A stretch of 7,786 bases of DNA from Rhodococcus sp. IITR03 (lineage in GTDB: Bacteria; Actinomycetota; Actinomycetes; Mycobacteriales; Mycobacteriaceae): assembly GCA_001017865.1 (NCBI GenBank), contig LATQ01000001.1:2459297-2467082 (forward strand), read 5' to 3'. Shown here piece after piece: positions 1-6,268 of the stretch. The translations under genes and the position numbers were made by a program. Numbering within the stretch: the first letter of the stretch is position 1; each line of letters starts with the position of its first letter. The notes below the pieces were generated by a model. That model searched no databases, was not told the origin of the DNA, and was given only the letters and a program-made list of their open reading frames with translations.

Positions 1-125
1 CCGAGAACGGTGTCATGATCGCGTCGCTGGGCGCGCATCTCATCGCCGCGGGGGCGCAGCCGTCCTCGCTGGGCGCTGCGACGGATCCGGGCCTGTCGGT
101 GTCGGTGTCGCAGGTCGTCGCCTGA
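1..125 (+). CDS. tsaD: TsaD (Gcp/Kae1 family), 3' end only
   Basis: The frame starting at base 3 reads [17 protein letters not shown] and ends ...SVSQVVA with TGA at 123-125. This fits the C-terminal end of TsaD, the tRNA N6-adenosine threonylcarbamoyltransferase that makes t6A37 on ANN-decoding tRNAs with TsaB and TsaE; the family has a (D/E)NxxMIA motif near this point and an actinobacterial tail ending in a DPGL-like stretch, seen here as TDPGL. Only about 40 residues lie in the window, so the catalytic metal-binding part cannot be seen. Position supports the call, because gcp/tsaD lies directly before groES in mycobacteria. The gene converges on the Hsp70-like gene, with 39 bp between the two stop codons. 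Confidence 0.85.
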   Translation, partial: ENGVMIASLGAHLIAAGAQPSSLGAATDPGLSVSVSQVVA

Positions 126-144
126 CCGTTCCCGACCGATCCGT

Positions 145-159
145 CGCCCGAGGAGGGCG
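145..159. terminator. small hairpin between convergent tsaD and Hsp70-like gene
   Basis: CGCCC at 145-149 pairs with GGGCG at 155-159 across a GAGGA loop. It sits in the 39-bp gap between two convergent stop codons, where a bidirectional terminator is expected. The stem is only 5 bp and no T-run follows on either strand, so this is a weak candidate. Confidence 0.25.
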
Positions 160-164
160 CTCCG

Positions 165-1881
165 CTAGGTGGGGGCGATCTCCGAGTTCCGGATCCGGTG
201 GTGGTCTCCCCGGTGGTCGTGTCGCCCGTCGTGGTCTGTCCGGTGGACGGCACGGTCGTGCTCTCCTCCGTGACGGACGCGATCGTGGAGGACACGTCGG
301 TCGGATATGCGCCGGTGGGCGACGCGGACGGCGTCTCGGTCGGCGATGTGGTCGACGGGGGGGTCGGGCTCACGTCGGTGCTCGGTTCGGTCGTCTCCGG
401 ATCGGTGGGCGCAGGGCTCGTCGTCTCCGGCGGCGTGGTCGGCTCGGTGGTGTCGGGAGCCGTCGTGTCCGGAGCTGTGGTGTCCGGAGCGGTGGTGTCC
501 GGAGCCGTGGAGTCCGGATCGGGCCTCGGTGCGGTCTCGGAATCCGGCGACGTGAACGGTCGGTCCGTGTCGGACTCTTCCTCCGCTGTCGACCCGGGTG
601 TCGGCACCTGATCGATCGGCGTGGGTGTCACGGTGGTGCTCGACGACTCGGGCGCGGTGGGCCACGGATCCTGGGTCGACGGAACGGTGTGCTCGACGGT
701 CGGCAACGGCCAGGGAACCGTCGTGGGCGCGGGTGCGTCCTGGGTGCTCCGGGACGTCACGGGTTCGGGCGGCGGGTCGTGGGACGGGACGGCCGACCCG
801 CCGGGACCGGCCTCCTGCGTGGGGACGTCGCCGCTCGTGAAACGCGGCGACACCTGGCGTCGCTGCTGTCTCGTTCGGTGAAGTGCTGGGTGGCGAAGCC
901 GGCCATGATCGCGCTGAGCACCAGGAGCCCGGCGACCGCACCGGAGACACGACCCGAGGATCGGTTGCCGGTGCGCGACAGGGCACCGACCACGGTGTAT
1001 CCGACCGAGGACAGGGAATCGGCCGACAGCGCCGCACCGATCGCGGCAGCCGCTCCCGGTTCGGGGACGGTGACGATCTCGCCGTCGAACTGCCGAGATC
1101 GCCGCGGCGAGGACGGGGGACGCGGCCGCGCCTCCGATGAGGCCATGGTCTCGGGAACCGGATCGGTGCTCGAGCAGATGCGCCGCGTGAACGCCGCCGC
1201 TTCGTCGGCGAGATCGGTCGTCAGTTCGTCCAGTTGCGCTCGGGTGAGGGTGACCGTCGCGTCGGGACCGGCCTCGGCGATGTCGATGCGGGTCGTCGTC
1301 GCCGAGGAGAGTGCCTCCTGGGCGCCCTGGCACCGGGCCGCCAGCAGGCCGGGGTCGATCTGCCGCCGGGTGCGCATCCGCTCGGTGGCGTTGCGGACAT
1401 GATCGAGCACACGTGCCGTCAGGGCGTCGCCGCTGACGGTCTCGGTGCGTGCGGACCGAGGCAGGGTGCCGGTCGCGCGGTCGAGGACGGAGACGGTCGT
1501 GCCGGTGGCTCCGATGTCCACGAGCGCGATCGCGCCGGGTTCGCGACGGACCCCCACGGTGTAGAGGTATTCGAGGGCGGCGGTGGTCTCCGCAACGAGG
1601 CGGACCATGTGGCCCGTCCGCTCGGCGGCCGTGCGGATCTCGTTCGCCTGTTCCTCGGTGCGGTATGCGACTGTGATGATGTCCGGGCTGTCGGCTCCGC
1701 GGGCGGTTCCGCGAGGAGACGTGAGCGAGACGGCGTCGAAGACGAGATCTCCGAGATCGCGCCCGGGCTGCGACTCGGAGGCGAGTCTGCGGAATTCCGT
1801 TGCGGGCGCGTGTGCAGCATCGACGCGCAGGGCCGAGCCGACGCCGGAGGCGCCGACGGAGATGCCGAGCGACGTGGGCAT
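165..1881 (-). CDS. membrane-anchored Hsp70-like (DnaK-type nucleotide-binding fold) protein with Pro/Thr-rich tail, frameshifted
   Basis: The ATG at 1881 has GGAAGGTG (1886-1893) before it. The N-terminal part, about 290 residues, looks like an Hsp70 actin-fold domain: phosphate-2-like VDIGATGTTVSVLD (about 121-134), connect-like AETTAALEYLY (97-107), QEALSSATTTRIDI (188-201), and after repair GLIGGAAASPVLAAAIS plus PEPGAAAAIGAAL near 247-286. The phosphate-1 loop reads GISVGASG, where DnaK has an Asp after GI, so ATPase activity may be altered. One membrane segment follows (about 313-333), then a tail of about 240 residues rich in Thr, Pro and Ser, presumably outside the membrane. There is no DnaK substrate-binding domain. 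Frame breaks lie near 1143 (one base missing), 1093 (two missing or one extra), 859 and 189 (one missing each). Repaired length is about 573 residues, ending NSEIAPT at the TAG (165-167). Function is unknown; a membrane stress sensor or chaperone partner is inference. Confidence 0.75.
449..523 (-). repeat. 15-bp tandem repeat encoding APDTT units in the Hsp70-like tail
   Basis: Five 15-bp units follow each other (449-463, 464-478, 479-493, 494-508, 509-523), the last degenerate. On the coding strand they read Ala-Pro-Asp-Thr-Thr repeatedly. The unit is a multiple of three, so copy-number change would keep the frame. Thr/Pro repeats of this kind are common in exported actinobacterial linkers and are often O-mannosylated; that modification is inference here. 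Confidence 0.85.
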
Positions 1882-2029
1882 TGTTCACCTTCCGTGCGTG
1901 ATCGACGACCAGGCGTCCAGGGCCTACCTCGGCTGAGGTCACCGAACGATCACGCTCATGGGTTTCCGTTATTCAACCGTAACATAGCGTCGGGTTCCAC
2001 GCAGGTCGGCGTGTTTGCACACGTTGCCC

Positions 2030-2058
2030 TTGAGCGCTGGCACTCTCGTGTATAGAGT
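2030..2058 (+). promoter_or_regulatory. housekeeping-type promoter of groES-groEL1
   Basis: TTGAGC at 2030-2035 and TAGAGT at 2053-2058 are separated by 17 bp and fit a primary-sigma promoter (TTGNNN and TANNNT). The -10 hexamer lies inside the right half of the CIRCE operator, so bound HrcA would block RNA polymerase directly. Transcription would start near 2065, giving a leader of about 127 nt. Start and strength are predictions from the sequence. Confidence 0.6.
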
Positions 2059-2063
2059 GCTAG
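2037..2063. promoter_or_regulatory. CIRCE element (HrcA operator) upstream of groES
   Basis: The half-sites are CTGGCACTC (2037-2045) and GAGTGCTAG (2055-2063), with a 9-bp spacer. The consensus is TTAGCACTC-N9-GAGTGCTAA, so the inner GCACTC/GAGTGC cores and the spacing match exactly and only outer bases differ. CIRCE is the binding site of the heat-shock repressor HrcA. It lies between the groES promoter elements and also upstream of the divergent Hsp70-like gene, whose start codon is about 156 bp away. Confidence 0.95.
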
Positions 2064-2126
2064 TGACACCGAGCGCCGGCCCGGCACCCGCGACGACGGG
2101 ACGCGTGCGGAGTCACCGTGATGACT

Positions 2127-2159
2127 GAACACACCCGTGTTCGAGAACACCGGTTCTCG
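2127..2159 (+). promoter_or_regulatory. tandem inverted repeats in the groES leader
   Basis: GAACAC (2127-2132) pairs with GTGTTC (2137-2142) over an ACCC loop, and CGAGAAC (2142-2148) pairs with GTTCTCG (2153-2159) over an ACCG loop. They abut in the predicted 5' leader, ending 21 nt before the groES Shine-Dalgarno. The second contains GAAC-N4-GTTC, the core of Gram-positive LexA boxes, but with A/T rather than C/G flanking it. It may be RNA structure, an operator, or both. Confidence 0.5.
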
Positions 2160-2191
2160 GACCCCATTACCCCTGAAAGTGGAGGCTCATC

Positions 2192-2493
2192 GTGGCGAGC
2201 GTGAACATCAAGCCGCTCGAGGACAAGATCCTCGTCCAGGCCAACGAGGCCGAGACGACGACTGCCTCCGGCCTGGTCATCCCGGACACGGCGAAGGAGA
2301 AGCCCCAGGAGGCACCGTCGTCGCCGTCGGCCCCGGCCGCTGGGACGAAGATGGCGACAAGCGCATCCCGCTGGACGTCAAGGAAGGCGACGTCGTCATC
2401 TACAGCAAGTACGGCGGAACCGAGATCAAGTACGCCGGCGAGGAGTACCTGATCCTGTCTGCGCGCGACGTCCTGGCTGTCGTCGCCAAGTAG
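2192..2493 (+). CDS. groES: co-chaperonin GroES (Cpn10), one frameshift
   Basis: GroES forms the heptameric lid of the GroEL folding chamber. The chosen start is GTG at 2192, with GGAGG at 2181-2185 and 6 nt spacing; the protein begins with the typical [14 protein letters not shown], continues with [17 protein letters not shown], and after the break with [31 protein letters not shown] and a C-terminal [15 protein letters not shown]. The mobile loop that docks on GroEL ([10 protein letters not shown], about residues 22-31) is intact. One G is missing in the run at 2311-2312 (PQE-GTV should be continuous); repaired length is 100 residues, normal for the family. It is the first gene of the CIRCE-controlled groES-groEL1 operon. 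Confidence 0.95.
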
Positions 2494-2502
2494 GCCGCTT
2501 GC

Positions 2503-2541
2503 ATTCCGCCCCGGTGTCCCGTTTCGGACCCGGGGCGGAAT
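2503..2541 (+). promoter_or_regulatory. intercistronic hairpin between groES and groEL1
   Basis: ATTCCGCCCCGG (2503-2514) and CCGGGGCGGAAT (2530-2541) form a perfect 12-bp stem with a 15-nt loop; within the loop GTCC and GGAC (2516-2519, 2526-2529) can extend the stem. No T-run follows, and groEL1 begins 39 bp later with its own AGGAG. It may be an mRNA-processing or stabilising structure, or a partial terminator that sets the groES:groEL1 ratio. Confidence 0.7.
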
Positions 2542-2580
2542 ACGTTGGGGAACATCCGAGTCCAGGAGTAGTCGCAGAAC

Positions 2581-4186
2581 ATGTCCAAGCAAATCGAGTT
2601 CAACGAGACCGCGCGGCGGCTCTCGAGCGCGGTGTCGACCAGCTGGCCGACGCCGTCAAGGTGACGCTCGGCCCGCGTGTCGGCACGTCGTGCTCGCCAA
2701 GGCCTTCGGTGGTCCCACCGTCACGAACGACGGTGTGAGCATCGCCCGTGAGATCGAGCTGGAGGATCCGTTCGAGAACCTCGCGCCCAGCTCGTCAAGA
2801 GTGTCGCGACCAAGACCAACGACGTCGCGGGTGACGGCACCACCACCGCGACCGTTCTCGCCCAGGCGCTGGTCAAGGTCGGCCTGAAGAACGTTGCCGC
2901 AGGTGCCAATCCGATCGCGCTCGGTGCCGGTATCGCCCAGGGTGCGGACAAGGTGAGCGAGGCGCTGCTCGCTGCCGCCACTCCCGTCGAGGGCAAGACT
3001 GCCATCGCGCAGGTCGCTACCGTGTCCTCGCGCGACGAGGAGATCGGTGAGATGGTCGGCGAAGCGCTGACCCGCGTCGGGGAGAACGGTGTCGTCACCG
3101 TCGAGGAATCCTCCACGCTGAGCACCGAACTGGTCGTCACCGAGGGCGTGCAGTTCGACAAGGGCTTCCTGTCGCCCTACTTCATCACGGACATCGACGC
3201 GCAGGAAGCGGTCCTCGAGGACGCGCTCGTCCTGCTGTACCGCGAGAAGATCAGCTCGCTTCCCGACTTCCTCCCGCTCCTCGAGAAGATCGCAGAGTCC
3301 GGCAAGCCGGTCCTGATCATTGCCGAGGACATCGAGGGCGAGCCGCTGTCGACCCTCGTGGTCAACGCGATCCGCAAGACCCTCAAGGCCGTTGCCGTCA
3401 AGGCTCCGTACTTCGGTGATCGCCGGAAGGCCTTCCTCGAGGACCTCGCCGTCGTCACCGCGGGTACGGTCATCAACTCCGATCTGGGTCTGTCCCTCAA
3501 GGAAGCCGGACTCGACCTGCTCGGCTCGGCCCGCCGTGTCGTGGTGACGAAGGACAGCACCACGATCGTCGACGGTGCCGGTACCGCCGAGGACATCGAG
3601 CGCGCGCCGCTCAGCTGCGTCGTGAGATCGAGGCCACCGAGTCCGACTGGGACCGCGAGAAGCTCGAAGAGCGCCTCGCGAAGCTCGCCGGTGGCGTCGC
3701 GGTCATCCGTGTGGGTGCGGCGACCGAGACGGACCTCAAGGAGCGTAAGTTCCGCGTCGAGGACGCAGTCAACGCCGCGAAGGCGGCCATCGAGGAGGGC
3801 ATCGTCCCGGGTGGCGGGTCGGCTCTCGTACAGGCCGCACGCTCGCTCGAGGAGCTTCAGGCGTCCCTCTCCGGCGACGCCGCCACGGGCGTGGCCGCGC
3901 TGCGCACCGCGCTCACCGCGCCGCTGTACTGGATCGCCACGAACGCCGGCATCGACGGTGCGGTGGTCGTGAGCAAGGTCGAGGAGAGCGGTCAGGGCTT
4001 CAACGCCGCGACCCTCTCCTACGGCGACCTCGTCGCCGAGGGTGTCGTCGACCCGGTGAAGGTGACGCGCTCCGCTGTCGTCAACGCCGCGTCGGTTGCA
4101 CGCATGGTGCTCACCACCGAGAGCGCCGTCGTCGACAAGCCGGAGGAAGAGGCCGAGGCCGGCACGGCCACGGTCACGCGCACTGA
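2581..4186 (+). CDS. groEL1: 60-kDa chaperonin GroEL1 (Cpn60.1), His-rich tail, five frameshifts
   Basis: GroEL assembles ATP-driven double rings that fold proteins with GroES. ATG at 2581 follows AGGAG (2564-2568, 12 nt away). In order one reads [46 protein letters not shown], the nucleotide-binding [65 protein letters not shown] and IVPGGGSAL, all GroEL hallmarks. One base is missing near 2618, 2679, 2783, 3600 and 4163. Restoring the last gives a His-rich ending, AGHGHGHAH, with stop TGA at 4184-4186, as in mycobacterial GroEL1 and unlike the GGM tail of GroEL2. Without it the frame runs on to 4229 with an unrelated Pro-rich end. Repaired length is about 536 residues, and M. tuberculosis GroEL1 has 539. 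A second groEL copy elsewhere in the genome is expected. Confidence 0.95.
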
Positions 4187-4203
4187 GCGACCGGTCAGGG
4201 CCG

Positions 4204-4226
4204 CGGACCCGCCGCCCGGCGGTCCG
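4204..4226 (+). other. hairpin just downstream of groEL1
   Basis: CGGACC (4204-4209) pairs with GGTCCG (4221-4226), and inside it GCC (4211-4213) pairs with GGC (4218-4220) around a GCCC loop, with one bulged C. It begins 18 nt after the groEL1 stop and precedes the stronger terminator at 4274. It probably protects the 3' end or assists termination. Confidence 0.4.
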
Positions 4227-4273
4227 TAGGTCGAGCCGGACGTGAAAGTCGTTCCGGACGGCACGAATACAGC

Positions 4274-4313
4274 GAGGCCCCGCAAGGAATGTTCGCATTC
4301 CCTGCGGGGCCTT
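4274..4313. terminator. terminator hairpin with TTCG loop between groEL1 and whiB
   Basis: AGGCCCCGCA (4275-4284) pairs with TGCGGGGCCT (4303-4312), then after one A/C mismatch GGAATG (4286-4291) pairs with CATTCC (4296-4301) around a TTCG tetraloop. The stem totals 16 base pairs. It lies between convergent groEL1 and whiB. The T-tract is poor, as usual for actinobacterial terminators. Its symmetry allows it to work for both genes. Confidence 0.85.
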
Positions 4314-4416
4314 CGTCGTATCGACGCATCTCCTCCAACCGGCCTCCGGTCGTACCGTCACGGTCGTGTCGACATGGTCACGACCCGACGGCGTCGTCAC
4401 GGGGCGGGTAACCGCC

Positions 4417-4709
4417 TCACACAGCGACCTTCCGCCGTCGTTGCCTCGTGTACATCTCCCGCTCGGTCTCCGACATACCGCCCAGATGCCGTACGGCTCG
4501 GCGACGGCGAGGGCGTGGTCGCGGCAACGGGCCAGCACGGGGCAGGTGCGGCACAACTCCTTCGCGCGGTTCTCCCGCTGGGCGCGGGCACGACCGCGCT
4601 CTCCGTCGGGATGGAAGAACACCGAGGAGTCCACACCACGACACTTACCGTGCATCTGCCAATCCCAGAGGTCCGCGTTGGGGCCGGGCAGTGTGTGTGG
4701 TGCAGGCAT
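4417..4709 (-). CDS. whiB3: WhiB3-like Fe-S cluster transcriptional regulator, one frameshift
   Basis: The start ATG at 4709 is preceded by AAAGGAG (4716-4722) with 6 nt spacing. The protein reads MPAPHTLPGPNADLWDWQ, has Cys at residues 23, 53, 56 and 62 (C53-R-T-C56) to hold a [4Fe-4S] cluster, an FFHPDGERGRAR stretch, and after repair GIWGGMSETER, the turn typical of WhiB proteins, then a basic end RQRRRKVAV that may contact DNA. One G (coding strand) is missing at about 4481-4483; without repair the frame runs off into DNA antisense to groEL1. Repaired length is 97 residues, and the four Cys positions match those I recall for M. tuberculosis WhiB3. WhiB3 senses O2/NO and redox state, binds the primary sigma factor region 4 and adjusts lipid metabolism. 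Position opposite groEL1 and next to the sigD cluster also matches whiB3. Confidence 0.92.
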
Positions 4710-4729
4710 GTGGCACTCCTTTGCAGCAA

Positions 4730-4750
4730 GCTCGCGTGAGTTGTGCGAGC
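4730..4750 (-). promoter_or_regulatory. hairpin in the whiB leader
   Basis: GCTCGC (4730-4735) pairs with GCGAGC (4745-4750) over a 9-nt loop. It lies 7 nt upstream of the whiB Shine-Dalgarno in the predicted whiB mRNA, so it could influence ribosome access. A second dyad, CGGGA-T-TCCCG, is at 4766-4776. Confidence 0.35.
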
Positions 4751-4800
4751 GGACCGTGGACACATCGGGATTCCCGCTGTGATCCGAATCAAACAAACTC

Positions 4801-4830
4801 ACCGTAGGATCTGTATCGATTCGTCGTCAA
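4801..4830 (-). promoter_or_regulatory. candidate primary-sigma promoter of whiB
   Basis: On the reverse strand TTGACG (4830-4825) and TACGGT (4806-4801) are separated by 18 bp and match the TTGACN/TANNNT consensus. Transcription would begin near 4793 and give a leader of about 85 nt. The flanking DNA is clearly richer in A/T than the genes. Confidence 0.5.
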
Positions 4831-5233
4831 TATTTTCGATGAGTGGGATAGTCCATAACCGAACGGCCAAGATTTAACCGCGGAAATATTTACTTTCGTG
4901 AGGAGTCGTGCCTGTGCGCTGCGGGCGGGGGCGATCCGCGGTATTCTCCGCTCCCGATATGGGTAGAAGGTCCCTTACTCGCTGGTAACCCGGCCTTTCG
5001 GCGGCCTGATGTGGCTCCGACGCGGGCTTGGAGAGCAGGGGCGGCACCCTACATGCACCGCGCATGTTTTAACGCGATGTTTAACAAAATGTTCGGAAAT
5101 GTCTTCTGCGCATCCCTGCGTTCCAATCATCGAGACTATTTGCGCTCACGGTGATAATTTCTCTCCGGCAAATGCCCGGCGCCGGCCCGGAGCCCCGCGT
5201 ATCGCCGGTATCCGCTGGTGCGATGATTCCGCG
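4831..5233. other. about 400-bp gap upstream of the helical-repeat gene, no convincing gene
   Basis: No reading frame here has family features; a 63-codon reverse frame (4874-5065) has no recognisable domain or ribosome site. AT-rich stretches (4831-4900, 5062-5160) flank a GC-rich centre with several short inverted repeats. At 5051-5067 ACATGC and GCATGT form a 17-bp dyad ending in TTTT, followed by two GTTT(T)AAC copies (5066-5073, 5079-5085). The stretch must carry the control region of the downstream gene and could hide a small RNA. Confidence 0.5.
5051..5070 (+). promoter_or_regulatory. dyad followed by T-run (operator or weak terminator)
   Basis: ACATGC (5051-5056), a 5-nt ACCGC spacer and GCATGT (5062-5067) form a perfect inverted repeat, and the run TTTT ends at 5070. 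As RNA it resembles a short intrinsic terminator, unusual in this GC-rich setting; as DNA it could be an operator. Nothing in the sequence decides between these. Confidence 0.35.
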
Positions 5234-6139
5234 ATGGCACATTCCGACGCCCGCCGGCACACGGCACCGACACCGTCCGACCGTCACGCGATCCTGGTCG
5301 CCGCGCTTCGGCCGACCCGGGGGCACACCCGCTCCCTGCGGCGCACGGACCGAACAGAACTGGTTGCGGGCCGTCGCGCTCGGGGGGCAGGGACGTTACG
5401 CCGCCGCGCGGGCCGAGCTGGCCCGAGTGCGTGGAACCGGAGGAGTGTGGTCGTCGTTCGGCGCGAGCACCGAGGCCTCCCTTCTCCGTCAGTTGGGCGG
5501 ACATCGCGCCGCCGCCGTCCTGGACGGACGTGCTCTCGCCGAGGCGGGGTCGCTGCGAATCGGCTCCGGGAACACTGTCGCTGCACAGTGCGACGCCGCC
5601 ACGGGGTTGGCGGCCGATGCGCTCGGGCGGGGCCGTCTCGCGGTGTGCGGGTCGCTCCTCGACCGATGCGCAGCCGCTCTCGACGCTGCCGAATCGGAAG
5701 CGGGGGAGAAGGCCTTCGTGCGACAGCGGATCCGTCTCGCATGGGTCGGGGCCGAATCCGCTCTCGCGGCAGGCGACTTCACCCGTGCGCGCAGCCAGGC
5801 GGACCGCGCAGTGGAACTTGCGGACGGATTCGGATCGATCCGGCACTCCGTGAAGTCGGACCTCGTGCGGTCGGCCTCTCTGACCGGACTGCCGACCACG
5901 GTCCGGCCATGGACCTGGCCGCCGACGTCCTCGCGCGTGCGGAGGAACACGGACTGATTCCGTTGCAATGGGCCGCGGCGATGCTCCTCGACGGGCTGGG
6001 GGCAGGGAGAGATGCGGGTCGCGTCCGTGACGACGATGCGGCACCCGGCCGTGATCTCGACGCGGGACGCGTCCGTGACTTCTGCGCGACCGTGATCAGG
6101 GGGCATGGGGGTCGCTTCGTGACCTCGTCTGCCTGTTGA
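5234..6139 (+). CDS. helical-repeat (TPR-like) conserved protein, Rv3415c-type position, three frameshifts
   Basis: After repair the protein starts MAHSDARRHTAPTPSDRHAILVAALR and is almost wholly alpha-helical, with Ala-rich helix pairs such as NWLRAVALGGQGRYAAARAE, ASLLRQLGGHRAAAVLDGR, SALAAGDFTRARSQADRAVE and PAMDLAADVLARAEEHG, resembling TPR units. No signal peptide, membrane segment or catalytic motif is seen. One G is missing near 5310, 5343 and 5887. Repaired length is about 302 residues, ending at TGA 6137-6139. The ATG at 5234 is chosen because the family-like sequence begins there, but no clear Shine-Dalgarno precedes it, so the start is uncertain. It lies between whiB3 and sigD like Rv3415c of M. 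tuberculosis, itself uncharacterised. A scaffold or protein-binding role is all that the fold suggests. Confidence 0.7.
   Translation: MAHSDARRHTAPTPSDRHAILVAALRPTRGHTRSLRRTDRTELVAGRRARGAGTLRRRAGRAGPSAWNRRSVVVVRREHRGLPSPSVGRTSRRRRPGRTCSRRGGVAANRLREHCRCTVRRRHGVGGRCARAGPSRGVRVAPRPMRSRSRRCRIGSGGEGLRATADPSRMGRGRIRSRGRRLHPCAQPGGPRSGTCGRIRIDPALREVGPRAVGLSDRTADHGPAMDLAADVLARAEEHGLIPLQWAAAMLLDGLGAGRDAGRVRDDDAAPGRDLDAGRVRDFCATVIRGHGGRFVTSSAC
6011..6079 (+). repeat. imperfect 21-bp direct repeat inside the helical-repeat gene
   Basis: Bases 6011-6031 and 6059-6079 differ at two positions and are exactly 48 bp apart, so both read Asp-Ala-Gly-Arg-Val-Arg-Asp in the same frame. They lie near the C-terminus. 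This looks like an in-frame duplication with divergent sequence between, in a region whose family-wide conservation I cannot judge. Confidence 0.6.
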
Positions 6140-6164
6140 GTTCCATTCGCGCGCGGGGGGTGAC

Positions 6165-6176
6165 CCGACCGGTCGG
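6165..6176. promoter_or_regulatory. 12-bp perfect palindrome upstream of sigD
   Basis: CCGACCGGTCGG is its own reverse complement. It lies 26 bp after the helical-repeat gene and about 100 bp before the sigD start. It could be an operator; with no loop it is a poor hairpin. Short GC palindromes also arise by chance in such DNA. Confidence 0.3.
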
Positions 6177-6242
6177 TCGTTGTAGTTACTCTGGGGGTGT
6201 TCCACGGTCAGGTGGAAGCCGCCCGGGGGGGTGGTGCCGTCT

Positions 6243-6268
6243 GTAACGCCAGGACTTGCGCAATCGAT
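6243..6268 (+). promoter_or_regulatory. candidate SigD-dependent promoter of sigD (autoregulatory)
   Basis: GTAACG (6243-6248, followed by CC) and CGAT (6265-6268) are separated by 16 bp. As I recall, the published M. tuberculosis SigD consensus is a GTAACG-type -35 with a CGAT -10. Transcription would start about 6-8 nt later, at 6274-6276, which coincides with the ATG at 6276, so the mRNA could be leaderless. Confidence 0.55.

Noticed and set aside
198..611. Forward-strand Val/Ser/Gly-rich open frame
   Set aside because: It is the antisense image of the Pro/Thr-rich tail of the Hsp70-like gene; it has no ribosome site and the repeats explain its composition.
165..1037. Reverse His/Arg-rich open frame of 290 codons
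   Set aside because: Its His-rich reading is an out-of-frame version of the APDTT/Thr-Pro tail; only its last few codons (NSEIAPT and stop) belong to the real gene after the break near 189.
1975..2010. ECF-type promoter (GGAAC and GTT on the reverse strand) for the Hsp70-like gene
   Set aside because: The spacing is short and the -10 match weak; no convincing promoter for this gene could be assigned.
689..2055. Overlapping forward open frames opposite the Hsp70-like gene
   Set aside because: They are Arg/Gly-rich with no family features, while the reverse strand holds recognisable Hsp70 motifs.
2192..4229. groES and groEL1 as true pseudogenes
   Set aside because: All breaks are single missing bases in G/C contexts, protein identity is intact on both sides, and neighbouring genes show the same pattern, pointing to sequence error.
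4363..4384. GTCGTG/CACGAC inverted repeat downstream of whiB as its own terminator
   Set aside because: A 6-bp stem with a 10-nt loop and no T-run is within chance for this composition, and the strong hairpin at 4274-4313 already serves both genes.
3177..4802. Very long reverse-strand open frame spanning whiB and much of groEL1
   Set aside because: It begins upstream of the real whiB start, loses WhiB sequence at the missing base near 4481, and then merely reads antisense to groEL1; such frames stay open because of high GC.
4911..5050. Known riboswitch or tRNA
   Set aside because: No cloverleaf, no conserved riboswitch core that I recognise, and pairings are short and scattered.
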